Below, one piece after another: positions 10,585 to 21,352 of a DNA stretch of 64,000 bases; the stretch's first letter is position 1; the number at the start of each line of letters is the position of its first letter. The notes under the pieces were generated by a model. It searched no databases. It was not told the DNA's origin and saw only the letters and a list, made by a program, of their open reading frames with translations. The position numbers were made by a program, and so were the translations under genes. This DNA comes from Rapana venosa (taxonomy: Eukaryota > Mollusca > Gastropoda > Neogastropoda > Muricidae), in contig CM054140.1 of assembly GCA_028751875.1 (NCBI GenBank), positions 49,719,671-49,783,670 of the forward strand, written 5' to 3'.

Positions 10585-10965
10585 TTCCAACATAAGCAAC
10601 AAGTTAACTCGGCAGAGATGTAAACATAAGCAACAACTCGGCAGAGATGTAAACATAAGCAACAACTCGGCAGAATGGAAACATAAGCAACAACTCGGCA
10701 GAATGTAAACATAAGAAAGCAACAAGTCAACTCGGCAGAGATGGAAACATAAGCAACAAGTCAACTCAGCAGAGATGTAAACATAAGCAGCACGTCAACT
10801 CGGCAGAATGGAAACATAAGAAAGCAACAAGTCAACTCAGCAGAATGGAAACATAAGCAATAAGTCAACTCAGAATGGAAACATAAGAAAGCAACAAGTC
10901 AACTCGGCAGAGATGTAAACATATGCAACACGTCAACTCAGCAGAGATGTCAACCAGCTTGTCAA
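10585..10965 (+). repeat. Minisatellite, units of about 25-40 bp
   Basis: About a dozen imperfect copies built from aactcggcagagatg, taaacataagcaacaa and an optional aagtc or agaaag insert, so unit length varies. Follows rep-I directly. The minus-strand open frames across it are repeat artefacts. Confidence 0.92.
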
Positions 10966-10975
10966 CTGAACGCAG

Positions 10976-11250
10976 GAGGTTTTATCCTCTGGAGTTAACA
11001 TTAGTACCGACTCCACTCCCGCCAAAAGTCCTTCGGGTGAGACTATAAACCGAGGCCCCGTGTGCGAACACACGCAGAACATCTTCCGCACTCGTCAAAA
11101 CTCAACCCGTGTTTTTTGGAAGTGTAGGCCATTGTGTGCCGGTTGGAAACGGATGACAAAATTTATTTACAAAACTGCATGCATACAGAGACTGGATGTA
11201 AAACCATTCCATTATCCTCGAAATAAAACAATAAAAGGAAAAAAAATACA
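10976..11250 (+). mobile_element. SINE-A, copy 3 (5' truncated)
   Basis: Starts within the SINE-A body (ctctggagttaacatt), lacking the tRNA-like head, and runs to a clear 3' end with an A-rich tail (11220-11248). Confidence 0.88.
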
Positions 11251-11309
11251 CAAAGGCCTAGACTTGCAGAGGCTTTGGCATCGGTCAATGCACTGGACGG
11301 ATTGGGGTT

Positions 11310-11370
11310 GGGGGTGGGGAGGGCATCGGTGGAGGTGGGGGGGCGGTGGGAGGGAGGGAGGGAGGGTAGT
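11310..11370. repeat. G-rich simple repeat
   Basis: GGGT, GGTGG and GGGA tracts. Confidence 0.85.
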
Positions 11371-11590
11371 CTGACGGTCAGAACGTTGAACTCGTGATCA
11401 GTATCTGAGAGTTACGGTCTGTGTTCGAGGGCCGGGATTTTCCTCCCAGAGTGAGCGGTGGTACCGACTCCACTCCCCCCCAAGTCTGTGGGATGACTGT
11501 ACACCCAGGAGGTCCACTATGTGACCGTGTATCAGAGCAGTCCTGCGTACACGTTAAAACCCCATTCACCCTTCAGAGTAGAATTATTAT
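11371..11590 (+). mobile_element. Diverged SINE-A/rep-D-like head and core
   Basis: Old copy: tctgacggtcagaacgttg resembles a decayed A-box region. gtaccgactccactcccccc and acacgttaaaaccccattca match the SINE-A core. No clear 3' end. Confidence 0.6.
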
Positions 11591-11625
11591 GCCAGCTGCG
11601 GTTGATGGGGCAGATATAGCACACG

Positions 11626-11701
11626 CAGACAAACACACACATACATACACGCACATACACGCATGCACGCACACACAATCATACATACATACATACATAC
11701 A

Positions 11702-11733
<32 letters not shown>

Positions 11734-11830
11734 CACACATACATACACACACACTTACTCTCTCTCACACACACACTCACTCACTCACACAGTCTTTCTG
11801 TCTCTCTGTCTCTGTCTCACACACACACAT
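11626..11830. repeat. CA, (CATA)n and CT/CA simple repeats
   Basis: CA-rich start, CATA tetramers at 11681-11735, then mixed CT/CA to 11830. Confidence 0.95.
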
Positions 11831-11861
11831 CATGCACCCTAGGAATTTTGTATTTGTATTT

Positions 11862-12185
11862 TGTATATCACTTTAACTCACGCAGATTTCTCTGCGTAAA
11901 ATTCTGGCTACCCTCAACCGGGAAGAGCGCGTCGCCGCAAAAACAGCGCCAACTTTTATCTTTCTTTTTTCTTTTCCTGTCAGCTTGTGTATTTGTTTCC
12001 TTACCATAGTGGCCTTTTTAGAACATATTTTTGCCAAGGACAACTCTCTTGTTGCCGTGGGTTCTTTCACGTGCGCTAAATGCGTGTTGCATACAGGACC
12101 TCGGTTTATCATCCCATCCGAAAGACTAGCACCCAGACACACGTCTCGTGGATTTGGGGGACAAATTTTCGGGCACGAACTCTAC
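11862..12185 (-). mobile_element. SINE-H, copy 2 (5' truncated)
   Basis: Reverse-oriented: body complement gaagagcgcgtcgccgcaaa, then ccgtgggttctttcacgtgc, then the core complement ending near 12185. Lacks a clear tRNA-like head. Confidence 0.87.
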
Positions 12186-12229
12186 ATGCAAGAGAAATGG
12201 GCTTCACCAGTATTTTCGTGTCCATCTCA

Positions 12230-12300
12230 CGCACGCTGTCTGGAAGAGTGAGTGCAGAGCCCCAGTGACTCCCTAGGAAGTTAAGGGAGAAGTCATACCC
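12230..12300 (+). repeat. rep-D 3' module, isolated copy 2
   Basis: Contains gagccccagtgactcc and gttaagggagaagtcatacc, matching the rep-D 3' module. It lies just after SINE-H, which may have landed within an older rep-D. Confidence 0.65.
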
Positions 12301-12340
12301 TGGTACTGGTACACAGCCCAGTACACTTGTACAGGGAGCA

Positions 12341-12386
12341 GCAGCATCAGCAGCAGCAGCAGCAGCAGCAGCAGCATCAGCAGCAG
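12341..12386. repeat. (CAG)n trinucleotide repeat
   Basis: About 15 CAG-type triplets with two CAT interruptions. Confidence 0.95.
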
Positions 12387-12510
12387 AACTACAGCAGAAC
12401 ATATCAAACTCTGTGAAGGGTCTGAGCGTATCATTACAATGATTACCTGCTGTGTCCCTGGCCATTCCCCCGTAAAATTAGATACTGTGGTGCCTGTGTA
12501 CTGTCCCTGT

Positions 12511-12512
<2 letters not shown>

Positions 12513-12592
<80 letters not shown>

Positions 12593-12795
12593 GGTGTATG
12601 TGTGTGTAGTGTATGTGTGGTGTGTGTGTGGTGTGGTGGTGGTGTGTGTGTGTTTAGTGTGTGTGTGTGTGTAATGTGTGTGTGTTGTGGTGAATGTGTG
12701 TATAGTGTGTGTAGTGTGTGTTGTGTGTGTGTGTGTGTTTGGTGAGAGAGAATGAGTGTATGTGTTTGTGTGTGAGTGTGTGTGTATGTGAGCGA
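12513..12795. repeat. (CT)n-(TG)n and degenerate TG-rich array
   Basis: Short CT then a pure TG run of about 65 bp. A degenerate TG/GTGG stretch continues to about 12795. Confidence 0.95.
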
Positions 12796-12831
12796 GAGAG
12801 AGAGAGAGTGTGAGTGTGTGCGTGTGTGTCT

Positions 12832-13023
<192 letters not shown>

Positions 13024-13127
13024 GAGATCTCAGAGAATGTGACTATATGTTAAATTGTCACAAGCACCCAAATCAACTCAGACCACTTTTTGCAAGTCCC
13101 CATGACAAAAAAAGTATTTATTTTATT

Positions 13128-13466
13128 TTTCTAAATTCTTTTATTTCGAGGATAATGGGATAAGCGCTCCTGTGCTTTTTTCCATCTAGTCCCCGTGTGT
13201 ATGCAGTTTTGTCAATTTTGTCATCCGTTCACACAGACACACAATGGCCTACTCTTCCAAAAAGCGGAACGGGTTTTAACGTGTGCGCAAGATGTTCTGC
13301 GTGCGTTCGCACACGGGGCCTCTGTTTATGGTCTCATCCTAAGGACTTTTGGGGGTTGTGGAGTGGGCACTGATGTTAACTCCAGAGGAAAAATCCTCTT
13401 GAACGAGATTGGAACCCGGGTCAGCAGATCACAAATGCATCACTCTAACCACCAGGCTATCCTAGA
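13128..13466 (-). mobile_element. SINE-A, full-length copy 4
   Basis: Reverse copy from the 3' tail complement (ttcttttatttcgaggata) to the tRNA-like head, whose last bases are accaggctatcc. The head end is slightly decayed. Confidence 0.88.
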
Positions 13467-13801
13467 AAGTAGAAGAAATTTGGCAATGTATTTGTTCAAA
13501 GCATTCAAAGTTTGGCCTGTTACTGGTTTTAGCTGTTTGTGGCAAATACTGGTATGATGAAAGAATGTTCAGTCGCTACTGATTTTTTGCAAAACGGTCT
13601 CTCTGGGGGAATGCAGAAAGAGTGGGAAAATGAGAAAAAAGGAAAGAAAGAAATAAACGATAAGAGAGAGAGAGAGTGTGTGTGTGCGTGTGAGAGAGAA
13701 TGTGAATATTGTCATACATCATAATTAACATAGTAATTACATACACAGTTATACGATAATGAAATAAAACATTCATAACATTTCAAGTACAATTCCCCCA
13801 C

Positions 13802-13803
<2 letters not shown>
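13467..13803. other. No recognisable feature
   Basis: Single-copy in this window, with a short GA/TG patch near 13662-13700. Confidence 0.4.
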
Positions 13804-13871
<68 letters not shown>

Positions 13872-13882
13872 CACACACACAC
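13804..13882. repeat. (CA)n microsatellite
   Basis: CA run with two AACAC-type interruptions. Confidence 0.96.
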
Positions 13883-14071
13883 AGGTTAGAATCGACAATA
13901 CAAATGTGTATAAAACATTCATTCCGAGGCAGATAATAAACGCAACTTACTACAATCGTAAGTTAAACATTCAGAAACTTCATATTACATGAAAAAGCCC
14001 CACATATATTAGCATGCTAAAAAAACATCATGAATTAAACATACATCCAGAACCGGATCACAAACACAATG

Positions 14072-14073
14072 AC

Positions 14074-14135
<62 letters not shown>

Positions 14136-14217
14136 GTGGAGTAGAGAGAGGGGGAGAGAGAGAGACAGACAGATAGAGGGGAGAGAGACAGACAGACAGA
14201 CAGAGGAGAGAAAGAGA
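14072..14217. repeat. (GA)n / (GACA)n microsatellite
   Basis: Pure GA run to about 14132, then degenerate GA and GACA. Confidence 0.96.
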
Positions 14218-14235
14218 TTTATTTAGTTAGTTAGT

Positions 14236-14314
14236 TAGTTATTTTATTATTTTATATCGAGAATAATGGAATAAGCACTTATGTGCTTTTTTACATCTAG
14301 TCCCCGTGTGTATG
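14236..14314 (-). mobile_element. SINE-A 3' fragment, copy 5
   Basis: aataatggaataagcactta and tctagtccccgtgtgtatga match the SINE-A 3' end. It is cut by a GA run at 14313. Confidence 0.8.
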
Positions 14315-14326
14315 AGAGAGAGAGAG

Positions 14327-14395
14327 AGCGACAGGTACCTAGACAGACACCTAGACAGACAGACACCTAGACAGACAGACAGACAGACAGCGGCT
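14327..14395. repeat. GACA / agacagacacct repeat
   Basis: Three to four copies of a roughly 12-bp unit, ending in GACA tetramers. Confidence 0.85.
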
Positions 14396-14399
14396 AAGC

Positions 14400-14800
14400 C
14401 AGACAGACACACAGACCACGTACATATGCAATAAACTCACGTGGCCCCTTAACTAAAAACCACCTTCCCTGGCCATCTGTCTTGTGCGTTACGTGCTCGG
14501 CCGTGTCTGCCAAACGCGCGTGTGTGTAGCGGGGCGCATAGGCGTAACATGTGTTGGCTTACCCAGAAAAAGGATCAAGTGGCCTGCGAAACGAAGCGAA
14601 ACTAAGGTATCGATCTGGGGCACTCCGCGATCATTAGGACGGGGAGGCACAGCTGTCGGCTAGGCTGGGGACAATGTTGAACTTCCACGTGGAAATGATT
14701 TAAGACGTTCTCTTTTACTTTTCTTCTATGCTTGTTTTGCCTTCTCTGGTTTTTTCTCCCCGGGGTAGGGGTGGGGTTGGGGTGGGGTGGGGGGGAGGGC
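14400..14800. other. Single-copy, CpG-containing stretch
   Basis: 14470-14700 contains many CpG dinucleotides without simple repeats. No open frame with a known motif. Confidence 0.4.
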
Positions 14801-14804
14801 GTTG

Positions 14805-14819
14805 TTGTCTGTCTCTGTC

Positions 14820-14857
<38 letters not shown>

Positions 14858-14977
14858 CGCGCTGTGTGTGTGTGTGTGTATGTGTGTGTGTGTGTGTGCG
14901 CGCGCGCGCGTGTATGTGTGTTGTTGTTGTTGCTGCTGCTGCTTCGATTTTGCGTCTGTTCACTCAAAATATTAGAC

Positions 14978-15035
<58 letters not shown>

Positions 15036-15155
15036 TCTGTCTCTGTCTCCCCGTTCTCTCTCTTCCCCCTCTCTCTTTCTGTCTCTGTCTCTCTCTCTGT
15101 CTCTCTCTCTTTCTGTCTCTCTCTCTGTCTCTCTCTCTGTGTCTCTCTCTCTCTT

Positions 15156-15186
<31 letters not shown>

Positions 15187-15347
15187 GTCTCTCTCTCTCT
15201 CTCTCTTTCTGTCTCTGTCTCTGTCTCTCTCTCTGTCTCTCTCTCTCTCTTTCTGTCTCTGTCTCTCTCTCTCTCTCTCTTTCTGTCTCTGTCTCTCTCT
15301 CTCTCTCTCTTTCTGTCTCTGTCTCTGTCTCTCTCTCTCTGTCTCTG
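14805..15347. repeat. Long compound microsatellite (CTGT, GT, CT)
   Basis: CTGT and GT blocks, a TGT/TGC triplet run near 14921-14943, a pure GT run at 14981-15033, then about 300 bp of interrupted CT with CTGTCTCT rhythm. Open frames up to 304 codons on both strands are simple-repeat artefacts. Confidence 0.97.
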
Positions 15348-15618
15348 AGGAAAGAAACTCTAAGGGAGCTGGACAGCAGAGCAGACGATCTTTCGAGCAG
15401 AAGCTCTCCCCTACCCGTTCCCCGGTCACTTCATTTACCTGTCTTTCTCTGGTTTGTTCCTTCTTCCTTTCTTCTCCTTCTTCATCTTTTCGCTCAGTTT
15501 TTGTTCTTAATTTCATATGATCATAGTTTTCCTCTTTTTTCTGTCCACCCGTCTTTCTGTTCTCTTTCCCTTTTTCTGTTTGGCTGGCTGGTGTCCTCAG
15601 TATGGCTCTGACGAGGCA
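15348..15618. other. Pyrimidine-rich spacer
   Basis: C/T-rich, not strictly periodic; nothing recognised. Confidence 0.5.
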
Positions 15619-15780
15619 GCCTGTTCCGCTTTTCAGGACAGTAGACCATGGTATTGTGTCAGTGGGAACAGATGACTAAATTTACAAAATCGCGTGCACA
15701 CGGGGATTGGATGTACGTATAAACAACGCACACGAGAGCTTATTCCATTATGCTCGAAATGACAAAAAGAATAAAAGTAG
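15619..15780 (+). mobile_element. SINE-A, copy 6 (5' truncated)
   Basis: Starts with ctgttccgcttttc and ends with cttattccattatgctcgaa and an A-rich tail; only the last 160 bp of the family. Confidence 0.85.
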
Positions 15781-15799
15781 TCAAGGAAAGATGCCATTG

Positions 15800-15845
15800 A
15801 ACTGTATTGCATTGCATTGTATTGTATTGCATTGTATGTCACTTG
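15800..15845. repeat. (ATTGT/ATTGC)n pentamer stretch
   Basis: About eight ATTGY pentamers followed by gtcacttgaagtc. This resembles the complement of a SINE-H tail with a few bases of its 3' end. Confidence 0.75.
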
Positions 15846-15892
15846 AAGTCTTGACTGTATTTGGCAGCTTTTCGGCATTGTGTATTGATACT

Positions 15893-15919
15893 ACTTCTAC
15901 TACTACTACTACTACTACT
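15893..15919. repeat. (TAC)n triplet run
   Basis: About nine ACT/TAC triplets. Confidence 0.9.
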
Positions 15920-16164
15920 AAAGAAAAAATTGCATAAAGAGTAAGGTACTCCCTCTGTGTACAACTGGAATTTAAAAAAAAAAAAAAGGATAACACGCTT
16001 CTTTCACGGGTAAAGCACTTGCCTAGGAAGTGAAAAGTCGCAGGTTCGATCCTCGTTTGAACCGGAATTATTCCTCCGAACCACTAGGCCTTGAGTGGTG
16101 GTTTGAGTGGCAGTCTTTCAGGTGAGCCAGTAGACCGAGGTCCTGGTGCAGCACGCATTAACGC

Positions 16165-16175
16165 ATGCAAAAGAA
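16165..16175 (+). repeat. Target-site duplication, left copy
   Basis: atgcaaaagaa, repeated exactly at 16471-16481 on the other side of SINE-G copy 2. Confidence 0.9.
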
Positions 16176-16470
16176 AAAGGTAAGGTAAAGGAGTCCCATA
16201 ACCTATAAGGTCGTTGGGGAGCGAGGCGTCAGAGACCTCACTTCTCTAGGGCCAGCATATTGAGGGCGGTGCCCATCTCCTCTCCCTCGCTGCTTTACCT
16301 TCCCTGACCCTAAAGAGGGCAGGTACCCATTTACAGCTGGGTGAACTGGGGGAACTGTACTGAAGCCAAGGCGCGCAAACGGTCACCCATCCAAGTGGTA
16401 ACCACGCTCGACGCTGCTTAACTTGGCTGGGGGAAAGATAGTGCTCCGACCACTGAGCTATCCCGTCCCC
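16176..16470 (-). mobile_element. SINE-G (tRNA/5S-like), copy 2, nested
   Basis: Minus-strand element. In its own sense it starts at 16470 with gggacgggatagctcagtgg, a tRNA A-box-like motif. It then enters a stretch (about 16423-16380) whose sense sequence gttaagcagcgtcgagcgtg plus ttggatgggtgaccg closely resembles the internal control region of animal 5S rRNA. An unrelated body of about 200 bp follows, ending ggttatgggactcctttacc. Flanked by a perfect 11-bp target-site duplication within SINE-H. No tRNA B-box is seen. The chimeric head is the unusual point. Confidence 0.92.
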
Positions 16471-16481
16471 ATGCAAAAGAA
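16471..16481 (+). repeat. Target-site duplication, right copy
   Basis: atgcaaaagaa, identical to 16165-16175; direct evidence of retroposition. Confidence 0.9.
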
Positions 16482-16750
16482 CCCACACCAAAACCAGGGT
16501 CATCCCCGACAAAAGTTCTGTAGGAAAAAAGCCACTGTCTTTTGGGAAACAAACAACACAGGATTTGTTTCTAAATGGTTGTCGCTGCTCCTGTAGCGAA
16601 GCGCTCTCCCTACTAGGGAGGGCAGCCCGAATTTCAGGTAGAGAAATCGGCCATGACTGAAAGTGGTATACAATGCAATACTGCACACTACATTGTGATA
16701 CATGTCAATGCAATGCAAGATAATGCAATGCAACGCAATACAATACAAGC

Positions 16751-17078
16751 GCAAACGGCAGTAAAGAAAAGTATTGTCATTAACAAACTTTTTCGAGTAT
16801 GTGATACTGAAAAAAACTATCTTTAAAATGTTTTCAAGTGTGGCAAAGAATTGAAGAATGGGCATAATCACTTTTGTCAGACGATACCGTACGAAGTTCA
16901 GTGAAATTGGAAACAGGCAGGAACGTCTGTAGTCCCTTGCAGCGGCAGTTTCGGTTTTCGGTAGTCATAAAACAGCTTTAATATTTTCTTATATTATCCT
17001 AAGGAAGAACTGGACAAATCCCTCAGGGGAAAAAGAGCACACAGAAACGGTTTTCAAATGTTTTGTGCTGTGGGAGAA
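16751..17078. other. No recognisable feature
   Basis: Single-copy in this window; no motif seen. Confidence 0.4.
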
Positions 17079-17573
17079 GGCTGCACACCGGTATTAATTT
17101 GGGGGTCACGTAGTATCTTGTATAGAGTGCGAGTGGAAACAAATGGTGATTTTCACAGATGTTCACAGATTTGTTGCTGTAAAATATACATAACTTGTAT
17201 GAAAAAATGGTCTCGGCACTTGTTTTTGGGATTGAGGACATAGAGCAATACCAGGGAGTCGCGAGAAAGTTGGAAATAATCATCAAATGAGGATTGCCTG
17301 TTATTCCTACAGCGTTGACCCAACGCATGCATATTGCGGTAAGGAAGCTAGCAGACGACAAAGGACTGAGGGAGTACACAGTGTTTGCTGAAATATTAAA
17401 AATTTCAAACCTACCAAATTTGTTCAAAATCACATGAGTTTTGAATCAGAGGCTAGTCTTTCACAAAAAGTGGTTTTTATTTATGTGGATACCTTCGTAC
17501 GTGTGGTATGAATATAGCAGTCACATAGAAAAACAGAAGGAAAAGAGTAATTTTTTAATACCGGTGTGCGGCC
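17079..17573 (+). mobile_element. MITE-J, copy 1 (non-autonomous DNA transposon)
   Basis: Terminal inverted repeats are exact over gcacaccggtatta (17083-17096) and its complement (17556-17569). Allowing one mismatch, they extend to about 19 bp beginning ggcYgcacaccgg. The interval is about 490 bp, and a second copy lies at 61649-62137 in opposite orientation with matching ends and near-equal length. No transposase is encoded, though a 136-codon minus-strand frame spans part of it without recognised domains. Flanking gaa on both sides could be a 3-bp target duplication but is too short to rely on. The superfamily is not assigned. Confidence 0.82.
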
Positions 17574-18139
17574 GAAGTCAGTGTAAAAAGAAAGGGAAAC
17601 AACCCAGCCATGTCTTCAAACTTAGAAAAGATGATGTGCTCATAACACTCAAAAGATAACATGGACACTCAGGTAAACTCTTCTTCTTTTGAATATTGTT
17701 GAAGTCGGCTGTAAAATATACATAGCTACTTTGTTCCACTTTATCTGAGATTGGTGCCTGATTTATTTGAGATGCTGCCTGTGTGAAAATCAGAAAGCCG
17801 ATCAAGAAGGGAGAGAACTTGTAAAGGGAATCTGATTCTTAGTTTCGGAAGACTTTGCGAACTTTTTATTTTAAACAACGAGAATCCCCGACTTAGTATC
17901 TTATTTCCACGCACTCGTCATCTGTTTCAACTAGTCTGTTAACTTAGGAAAGCTGGAATGCAGGAAAAGAAGGCTCGACCGTTTGTATCAGCTAGATGGT
18001 GATTTAGTGCACGCCTCGTAATTATGACCTACATGCCAAATACTAGGTGCACACAGAAACCACTAAGCATCACTCGAATCTGATTAAGTAGTATTTTCAC
18101 AATCTATTTTTTTCGTGTCTGTGCATCTGGTAACATTCC

Positions 18140-18143
<4 letters not shown>
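17574..18143. other. No recognisable feature
   Basis: AT-rich single-copy sequence; only short open frames. Confidence 0.4.
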
Positions 18144-18202
<59 letters not shown>

Positions 18203-18232
18203 CTCCCCCCCACACAAACACACACGCACACA

Positions 18233-18289
<57 letters not shown>

Positions 18290-18305
18290 TGCACGCACAC
18301 ACACA
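18144..18305. repeat. (CT)n-(CA)n compound microsatellite
   Basis: CT run to about 18199, a short C run, then CA repeats. Confidence 0.97.
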
Positions 18306-18570
18306 GAGGCGATGGGAATGCTTTACCTATTTACTGATATTTACGAAAGTATATGTTTGACAAAATTGTATCTCAAATTTCCACAGCTAAGAAAATATAA
18401 ATAAACAGGTAGATGGAGCACACGAAGTAAATGAATCAAAGACAAAAATCACACTACAGTAAAAGCGAGACGTGTTACAATCATTCAGAGAGAATCATTC
18501 TGACCAGGGGATAGCACACACCTGGACAGAGACATGCACACAAACATAAAATACATAACATGTTAATTCA

Positions 18571-18571
<1 letters not shown>

Positions 18572-18643
<72 letters not shown>

Positions 18644-18653
18644 GTGTGTGTGT

Positions 18654-18722
<69 letters not shown>

Positions 18723-18756
18723 GAGCACGTACCACAATCACCACCACCACCACCAC
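18572..18756. repeat. (CA)n-(GA)n-(CAC)n compound microsatellite
   Basis: CA run 18573-18641, GA run 18655-18725, CAC triplets 18738-18755. Confidence 0.97.
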
Positions 18757-19200
18757 AACTATATCAAACAGCCCACATACGCACTACAGCAGCAGCGAAA
18801 AAGAAACCCGTCACTCTCTAACACACACAGACACACACACAGAGTCCCAACACTTACTTGCTTATTTAGCTTCCTTCGATCAGGCGCCTGTCTCCCTAGG
18901 TAGGCAAGTGACCAGCCCAGGCAGTGGCAGTGTGCCTTTCTACCTCTCTGGGCTACTTCCCAGTCAACGCTGGGATGGGATCCGATCCCTCTCTCCTCTC
19001 GCTAGGCACACACACACGCACACGCACACACACGCACCCTAACTCACTGTTCGGGATGGCCGGCCCGTCCAATGTACGTACAACCATCAGTGGTATCGGT
19101 TCTTGATGCTCAGTAGATTTTGGTGTGGGGAGTTTTTACTTGGTGGTGGTGATGGTTGTTTTATTCCTCCCCCTTGTAGGATTTACCCCCCTGGAGTTTT
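18757..19200. other. No gene; minor CA runs
   Basis: Single-copy sequence with small CA patches near 18820-18842 and 19008-19035. Confidence 0.45.
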
Positions 19201-20111
<911 letters not shown>

Positions 20112-20135
20112 AAAACCTCAGAGAAAAGAACAACA

Positions 20136-20172
20136 ACCCCTCCCCCCCCCTCCCCCCCCCAAAAAAAAAAGT
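20136..20172. repeat. Poly-C / poly-A runs
   Basis: Two C runs followed by a 10-A run. Confidence 0.9.
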
Positions 20173-20451
20173 ACCGGGCAGAAGAAAACTGGAGGAGGGA
20201 TGCATTGTGGTTGCACACCGACACGCTTATTGCCCAGGGCCCGCCTCTCCTGGTGCTGTGCAGCAAGCGCGCGCGGCGCATTCGCTGTGTCGTCGTTCGG
20301 GACGCACGTGCGCAAGAAGCGACGTGTCCGCGTCACAGTGTCGTATCGGTCCCTAGCTTTGCATATTGGGTGGGGAAAGGGGGGGGGGGATAGGGGGGAG
20401 GTAGGGGAAGTAGAGGCTGGGACATCGGACCTGGGACCTCATGGTAACTAA
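20173..20451. other. CpG-rich single-copy patch
   Basis: 20210-20350 is unusually rich in CpG for this window and lacks simple repeats. No exon motif recognised; G-rich at 20375-20405. Confidence 0.4.
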
Positions 20452-20466
20452 ATAATAATAATAATG

Positions 20467-20499
<33 letters not shown>

Positions 20500-20500
20500 T
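20452..20500. repeat. (AAT)n microsatellite
   Basis: About 15 AAT triplets, forming the tail of the adjoining retroposon 3' end. Confidence 0.95.
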
Positions 20501-20548
20501 ATGGTATTTATATAGCGCTGAATCTTGTACAGCAAACAAATCGAAGCA
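20497..20548 (-). mobile_element. Retroposon 3'-end motif (tail-N)
   Basis: Complement reads acaagattcagcgctatata then aat and an ATT-type triplet tail. The same motif lies at 34588-34660, 52785-52865 and, weakly, 40530-40600. Such a gcgctatataaat plus triplet tail is a shared 3' end, typical of elements mobilised by a LINE. Confidence 0.65.
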
Positions 20549-21050
20549 ACAAATCGAACCCCTACTGAGGTGCCTGTTCGAGAGGGCCGAAACGGACATC
20601 CCCCTTCCTCTTCCCACTTAAAGAGTTCACATTGGTGCTGATTCCATTTTGCCTGCATGTCGCAGAGATAAAGCCATAAACTTGTGCCCCGTTTGCGACA
20701 ACACGTAGAACATCTCGAACGTGCGTTAAAAATACCCCTCCACTTTCCTTAAAAGAGTTGGCCAGCTATGGGTCCCAAGGTATGTGTGACACCAAACATA
20801 CCCACGATACTCTTGTGGCGACGCGCTCTCCCCCGGGGAGAGAGCATCCCGAACTTCACGCAGAGAATTCTGTTGTGACTTTGAGTGGTGTACAATAATC
20901 ACCGTACGACTTGGAGGAGAGATGGGCTAGGCTGTGCCAGGTATAACTTATTCACAGTAGATAGATCTACACTGCCTGAAAAGTTCAGTGCAGTGCCCCA
21001 TAGACTCTGCAAGGAGTTCAGGGAAAAGTTGACTTCAGTCAGGTTTTAGT
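20549..21050 (+). mobile_element. rep-D, copy 3, interrupted
   Basis: SINE-like core with tagaacatctcgaacgtgcg and agttggccagctatgggtc, then a nested SINE-H fragment (20813-20905), then the rep-D 3' module at 20975-21045 (agtgccccatagactctgca). Confidence 0.7.
20813..20905 (+). mobile_element. SINE-H 3' fragment within rep-D
   Basis: gcgctctcccccggggagag and tgagtggtgtacaata match the SINE-H 3' body. Shorter than other copies. Confidence 0.7.
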
Positions 21051-21283
21051 GTTGCAGCTGTTGTGACAAGAGAGTAAGATAAAAGGAATGACATTCATTC
21101 ACACGCAAGGAAGTGGCCTGGTGGATTGGGGGAAACATTTCTGTTTCATTGGAGAATCAAACCTGCGACTTAACTTTCTTGGCAGGTGCTTTACCCGTGA
21201 AAGAACGTTTGACGCATAGAAATAACAAGCATATGAGCAACGTATGCCACACTTCATGGGACGTAAGTTGCGATGTTTGCAAA
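21051..21283. other. No recognisable feature
   Basis: Single-copy in this window. Confidence 0.4.
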
Positions 21284-21313
21284 ACGAGGGGGGGGGGGGG
21301 GGGGGGGGGGGAA
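21284..21313. repeat. Poly-G run
   Basis: About 25 consecutive G. Confidence 0.95.
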
Positions 21314-21352
21314 GGGGGAGACAAAACTGTTACGCACATGGTACATGGGGCA

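Larger units (their letters stand above)
15990..16750 (+). mobile_element. SINE-H, full-length copy 3, split by SINE-G
   Basis: Plus-strand copy. Its tRNA-like head has caggttcgatcctcg as a B-box-like segment near 16030-16046. The core with agtagaccgaggtcc lies at 16125-16145. The 3' body resumes after the nested SINE-G at 16482 and reaches gctctccctactagggaggg. It ends in a pentamer tail of CAATG/CAATA units (16668-16748), the diagnostic tail of this family. Removing the insert rejoins the element. Confidence 0.9.

Noticed and set aside
14602..15516. 304-codon Arg/Glu-rich minus frame and 262-codon Ser/Leu plus frame
   Set aside because: CT/GA and CTGT microsatellite translated on both strands.
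16246..16686. 146-codon minus frame
   Set aside because: It crosses the nested SINE-G into SINE-H; a frame made of two repeats.
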